Shown: piece after piece, positions 60,041 to 64,000 of the stretch
How positions within the stretch are numbered: position 1 is the stretch's first letter
Layout of the letters: each line of letters opens with the position of its first letter
NCBI GenBank assembly: GCA_024167805.1
Contig: CP099988.1
Span: 2,054,001-2,118,000, forward strand
Length of the DNA stretch: 64,000 nt
Source: Methanobacterium sp. ERen5
GTDB lineage: Archaea > Methanobacteriota > Methanobacteria > Methanobacteriales > Methanobacteriaceae
Direction of reading: 5' to 3'
Translations under genes and position numbers: made by a program
Notes under the pieces: model-generated
The model's database searches: none
Told to the model about the DNA's origin: nothing
Seen by the model: only the letters and a program-made list of their open reading frames with translations

Positions 60041-60771
60041 TTAATCTTCGTTGTTTAAAATTAAATCCTTAATAGATTTTTCAAGGTAATCTTTAAACTG
60101 TTCTCGGTTAGTTCCGTTGGTTTCTAGTATCTTCATGAAATCTGGTTTAATATTCTGCACACCTTCAACCATGAGTAAGATCATCACCGCAGTATCAATA
60201 GGATTTAGATTCTTGTGGATAGATCCCTCTTCGATTCCATCTTTAATGGCGTTTGTCAATATTTTAGATAATTCGCTTCGAATATTTAGAATATCTATGG
60301 CATATGGACTTACATAGTCTAAACATAATGAACTCCATGTAATCAAAGTGGTGTAGTGCCTTGCATTTTTGTTAAGTTCTTCTATATAACTCCCATTTAT
60401 TATTTCCCCTAAATCAAATCTTCCAGACTGGAAATAAGTATAAATTTCGTAATAATCAGAATATGATAAAACAAACTGATTGTAAGCACTAATAAATTTC
60501 AAAATAGTTTCAAGACCAGCTTTAGAGTTACATATCTCTTCTTTAATTAAGGAAATCATTATTTGGACACCACGAAGAACTGTAGCGAAAAACAAATCTT
60601 CTTTATTGTCAAAGTACAAATATAATGTTGCTTTATTTAATTCAACATCATTTGCTATATCATTCATTGAAACATTGTCGTATCCACTTTTAAAAAATAA
60701 TTTCTCCGCAGAATCAAGAATTTCTTTTTTCTCTGGTCCTTTTCCCTTTCCTTCCTAGATTTCTTTCGCAT
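60041..60771 (-). CDS. TetR family transcriptional repressor (one-base frameshift)
   Basis: A ~243-aa TetR-family repressor. The helix-turn-helix spans KLFFKSGYDNVSMNDIA, NDVELNKATLYLYFDNKEDL, with the ligand-binding helices following. From ATG 60771 (MRKKSRKERE) the frame runs out; one extra base in the T-run 60725-60730 restores KEILDSAEKLFFKSGYDNV and joins to the frame ending at 60041. Without it the first helix of the DNA-binding domain is lost. AGGTGA lies about 5-10 nt upstream of 60771. It is the probable regulator of the exporter at 58211-59725. Confidence 0.88.
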
Positions 60772-61064
60772 CAAATTTCACCTAACTATCAGTTATTAAA
60801 TATCTGGTGTTTGTTATCATATTAGTTTAAAAATATAATATAACTTTCTAAGAATGCATAACTGTAAAAATCTAGAGTTACTTAAATAAACTATTGTATA
60901 GATCTTATAATTGTCTGAATGACATTATTTGAAATTTTTGTTTATATTTGGGTTTCAATTAAATGTGTGCCATATTTAAGGTATCCTGAAAATAAATGTG
61001 GACACAGAACCCAAAAAATTTGACAGAAAATCTACATTAGATCTAATTAATGAGGTGTTTTTTT
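60772..61064. other. intergenic region, nothing recognised
   Basis: About 290 bases between divergent genes without a recognisable gene. GAGGTG at 61052-61057 precedes ATG 61065. Confidence 0.3.
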
Positions 61065-61469
61065 ATGAATAAATTGATATTAATATCCCTTTGCACTGTG
61101 CTTATGTTTTTAAGCCCAGTTTTTGCAGCTGATTCTGGAAGTGGAATGGATATCCAAGGACTTGGTAACAACACAGATATTTATGGCACCATCAACAGTT
61201 GGTTTAACACCATACAGCAGGATGTTTATGGATTCATTGATACTGAAAATCTTCAGGCACAATTTGGAAACTACGTGAACACTTCAAATATTGAATCCAC
61301 AGTCAATTCAAACCTTCAAAACATGGATGTTCAGGCATATCTGAATAATCTGATGAACAACCCCGATATTCAGTCATTCATAAGCAACCTGAACATTCAA
61401 TCCATTACCAACAACTCGGATATCCAGTCTTTCTTAAACTCTCTTAAGATTAACACTGGCCAGAACTAG
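61065..61469 (+). CDS. secreted repeat-containing small protein
   Basis: A 134-aa secreted protein with a signal peptide (MNKLILISLCTVLMFLSPVF) and a mature Asn/Gln/Ile-rich part made of imperfect repeats of about 11-14 residues (DIQSFISNLNIQSIT, DIQSFLNSLKI, DVQAYLNNLMN). These look amphipathic and may form a helical or beta-solenoid structure. ATG 61065 is preceded by GAGGTG by 8 nt. The family is unknown. Confidence 0.7.
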   Translation: MNKLILISLCTVLMFLSPVFAADSGSGMDIQGLGNNTDIYGTINSWFNTIQQDVYGFIDTENLQAQFGNYVNTSNIESTVNSNLQNMDVQAYLNNLMNNPDIQSFISNLNIQSITNNSDIQSFLNSLKINTGQN

Positions 61470-61534
61470 TAACAGAATGATTATGGATGTGATTGTTATA
61501 CCGTAGACTTTTTAGCATGTAAAACAATCTATTA

Positions 61535-62311
61535 TTATTTTTTTCCTTGTATGATGCCTATGTTTCCAACCATGAAAGGAAGCTTTAATGATCTGGGAAT
61601 AAATTCATAGTCACTAGTGTGGATGAAGTTCACCTCTTCAACTCCCCAATCCAGTATGGTGTCTAGCAGATCATCAATATTTCCATAGATCCTCTTATCC
61701 TCGAAGAGATCCTGGAACGAGAATACTCCTCCCTTTTTCACAACCCTTAGAGCTTCTTTTATCACCATTTTCTTATCTGCACTGTCTTTAACCTCATGAA
61801 AGACCATGTTACTCACGGCTGCATCGAAGGATTCATCTTCAAATGGAAGATCAGATGCTGATGCCTTGAGAAAAGTTGCTCTGTTTTTAACTCCTTCAAT
61901 TTCAGCATTATTTTCACAGGCTTCCTTTGAAAACTCCCACATTCCTCCCCAATAATCAATTCCAGTTGCTTGGGCGTTTGGATATTTATTAAGCGCTTTG
62001 ATGGTTAAAGGAGCATTACCACAGCCAATATCTAATAATTTCCCATTACCATCCCATTTTAATTCATCGAGTACCAAGCTCTGTATTTTTACCTGCAGAT
62101 CACCACCTTCCGGTGCAAACTGAGCCCTTGCATATGAAGTGTACATGGTTACCATGAGGAAGATGAAGGCCAACACTATCACTGGGTAGTAGAAGTAAGA
62201 AACAACAACAAACAACATTCCGAGGAGTCCTGGGATATAAACGTATTTGCTTGGAACCCAGTTTCCATAATCTATTCCTTTTTTATTCAAATTTTCCTCA
62301 ATTTCATCCAT
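61535..62311 (-). CDS. membrane-anchored SAM-dependent methyltransferase
   Basis: A 258-aa protein with two transmembrane helices at about residues 25-60 (YIPGLLGMLFVVVSYFYYPV and VLAFIFLMVTMYTSY), followed by a class I SAM-binding domain. Motif I is LLDIGCGNAPLTIKAL and motif II-like FEDESFDAAVSNMVFHEV; RVVKKGGVFSFQDLF fits motif III. It probably methylates a membrane-associated or small-molecule substrate. GGGAGG lies about 10 nt upstream of ATG 62311. Confidence 0.82.
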   Translation of the reverse strand: MDEIEENLNKKGIDYGNWVPSKYVYIPGLLGMLFVVVSYFYYPVIVLAFIFLMVTMYTSYARAQFAPEGGDLQVKIQSLVLDELKWDGNGKLLDIGCGNAPLTIKALNKYPNAQATGIDYWGGMWEFSKEACENNAEIEGVKNRATFLKASASDLPFEDESFDAAVSNMVFHEVKDSADKKMVIKEALRVVKKGGVFSFQDLFEDKRIYGNIDDLLDTILDWGVEEVNFIHTSDYEFIPRSLKLPFMVGNIGIIQGKK

Positions 62312-62426
62312 TAAATTACCCTCCTCCCAAAATTACATGGGATGTTATAAATATTTCTAAGCAAGTTTAATTAAATAAATATTAATTATAATCGATTCCA
62401 TATAATATCGGGGGTTGATGAGTAGA

Positions 62427-64000
62427 ATGTCACACATAAAAATACTTACAGTTGAGGATAAAGTACCAGAAAACACTGATACAGCTAATATTTTGAACTC
62501 GTTGGGCTTTGATGTGTCAATCCTGACATCGAATTTTGAAGAATTCTGTGCCCAAGACATCAACCACGATCTGGTTTTGGTGGAGTTAACCTCAACAGAA
62601 AATTATGATGAACTACAACCAAAACTTGATGAATTGAATATTCCAGTAATTTTCATAACTGAATCGTCTGAAGAATTAGAAATAGAACAACTCAATCTCA
62701 AACAACTCCATGATCAACTGGAAAGACCCTTCACTCCAACAGAACTCAAATACGCCGTTGAATTTTTAGTTTACAAACACAAAACTGAAAAGAAACTCAC
62801 AGATGTTGCAAACAACCCTCCGCTACTTTTTAAAAATATTCCCATTCCCTACCACTCCCTGGACCCTGAAGGAAACATTTTAGACATGAACACTGCATTT
62901 TTGAATGTTTTAGGATATTCCAAAGAAGAAGTGACTGGAAAGAATATCACAGAATTCATGACATCCAACACAGTAGAACATTTTGAAAAAAATTTCACAG
63001 AGTTCCAAAAAGCTGGTGAAATTCACAAAGCAGAAGTCAAACTGAAAAGAAATGGAGGATCTCATATCATTGTTTCCTACGATGCCAAGGTAGGATGCGA
63101 TGATTCCAATTCTGTTAAACAGACTCACTGTTTTTTTCAGGACATGACTGAAGTAAGAAAGTATGAAGAAAAAATAAAAGAAATTAACCATTTACATTCA
63201 ACCATCAGTCAAATAAATCAATCAATTTTACGAATTAAAGATAAAGATAAGTTGTTTCAAACCGTTTGTGATGTTTTTATTGAGTATGGAAATTTTGAAA
63301 TGGCGTGGGTGGGGATCCTTGATTTTGAAACAGGTGACATCAAACCTGTGGCCTATGCTGGAAATGAATCGGGGTATCTGAAAAAATTCCTCTCAACCTT
63401 TATAAAGACCCCATATTGCAGGAATTTTGGATTAAAAAGTTCAAAAATGGAAATCTAGGTGTTATGGGGAATGTTAATTCATTTGAGAACCGCGAATGGC
63501 GAGAAGAAGCTATTAATCGCGGTTATAATTCATTAATTTCCCTTCCACTTAAAGTTGAGGGAAAGATCATAGGAATCATCAATATTTACTCTGCCAAGCC
63601 AAATTATTACCTCAAAGAAGAAATTGATCTCATAAGTAAGATAGGATTGGATATATCCTTCGCAATTAAAGTTATTGATACAGAAAATGAAAGAAGGTTG
63701 GCAGAAATAGCACTGAAGGATAGTGAGAAACAGTACAGGGATCTGGTTGACAACTCCCTAATCGGAATATACAAAACCAATGTGAAGGGTGAAATTCTTT
63801 TTGCAAACCAAAGTGTGGCCAACCTATTCAATTACGACAGCATTGAAGAACTGAAAAACCATAACATCATCGATGTCTATAAAAACAAGGATGATCGCCG
63901 TGAATTTTTAGAGGTACTAAATAAAAAGGGAAGAATTACCAGGTGTGAAAGGGAAAATATTCGAAAGGACGGTCAAACAGTTCATGTTTTAAGCAGTGCA
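62427..64000 (+). CDS. PAS/GAF sensor protein with degenerate receiver domain (partial, one-base frameshift)
   Basis: A sensor protein running off the right edge. It has an N-terminal receiver-like domain (MSHIKILTVEDKVPENTDTA; residues ~1-115), a PAS domain (SLDPEGNILDMNTAFLNVLG, ~140-245), a GAF domain (TISQINQSILRIKDKDKLF, ~265-420) and a second PAS domain near the end (YRDLVDNSLIGIYKTNVKGE). In the receiver the phosphoacceptor Asp appears to be Glu (VLVELTST) and the KPF Lys is Arg (ERPFTP), so it is probably a pseudo-receiver. The frame breaks near 63404-63406; adding one A continues FIKDPILQEF. GGTTGATGAG precedes ATG 62427. Confidence 0.82.

Overview
The window is AT-rich archaeal DNA, most likely from a Methanobacterium-like member of the Methanobacteriales. 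The evidence is archaeal basal transcription factors (TFE at 9.2 kb, TFB at 48-49 kb), TRAM-domain small proteins, archaeal TATA boxes, GGAGGTGAT-like ribosome binding sites, and a large set of secreted proteins with pseudomurein-binding-type repeats, the cell-wall polymer of that order. The left edge holds the end of an Fe-only nitrogenase operon (anfD 3' end, anfG, anfK), so the organism is probably diazotrophic.

Layout. 0-2.2 kb: anfDGK. 2.4-7.5 kb: a class I glutamine amidotransferase, an FMN-binding oxidase-like protein, a LemA/DUF2207 membrane pair and a protein with an HExxH motif. 7.5-25.6 kb: an accessory surface block. It holds an aspartoacylase-like metallopeptidase and a caspase-like protein, both with CARDB domains; two transglutaminase-like and one glutaminase-fold protein with wall-binding repeats; a beta-helix protein, a beta-propeller protein, PepSY-like proteins and a C39-like pseudo-peptidase. 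TFE and a TRAM protein are interspersed. 25.8-27.4 kb: a surface protein with 50 tandem copies of a 15-bp unit. 28.5-29.6 kb: a complete insertion sequence with 16-bp inverted repeats and an 8-bp target duplication. 31-33.6 kb: an adhesin-like beta-helix protein. 34-36.2 kb: a metal-chelate ABC permease and its binding protein, with no ATPase gene beside them. 36.7-40.5 kb: FMN protein, MFS exporter and a ParA plus partner pair. 41.3-46.4 kb: a phage tail-collar remnant, a second wall-bound glutaminase-fold protein and a multi-PAS histidine kinase. 47.7-50.7 kb: a tiny basic protein, TFB, an RHH regulator, a tiny Cys-rich protein and two tandem TRAM genes. 51-64 kb: a secreted protein, PH-domain and zinc-ribbon proteins, two more MFS exporters (one under a TetR regulator with a visible operator), UspA, DUF169, VOC, a methyltransferase and a PAS/GAF sensor cut by the right edge.

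Two cross-cutting observations matter to anyone using this annotation. First, about fifteen genes are broken by single-base changes, nearly always one base missing from a homopolymer run, and restoring that base recovers the expected protein; this includes TFB, ParA and the ABC permease. Uncorrected assembly error is the simplest explanation, so I annotate the restored genes. Second, at least four secreted-protein genes (and probably anfK) have a good ribosome binding site and signal peptide that demand an AUU start codon, which standard gene callers miss. I saw no rRNA, tRNA or CRISPR array.
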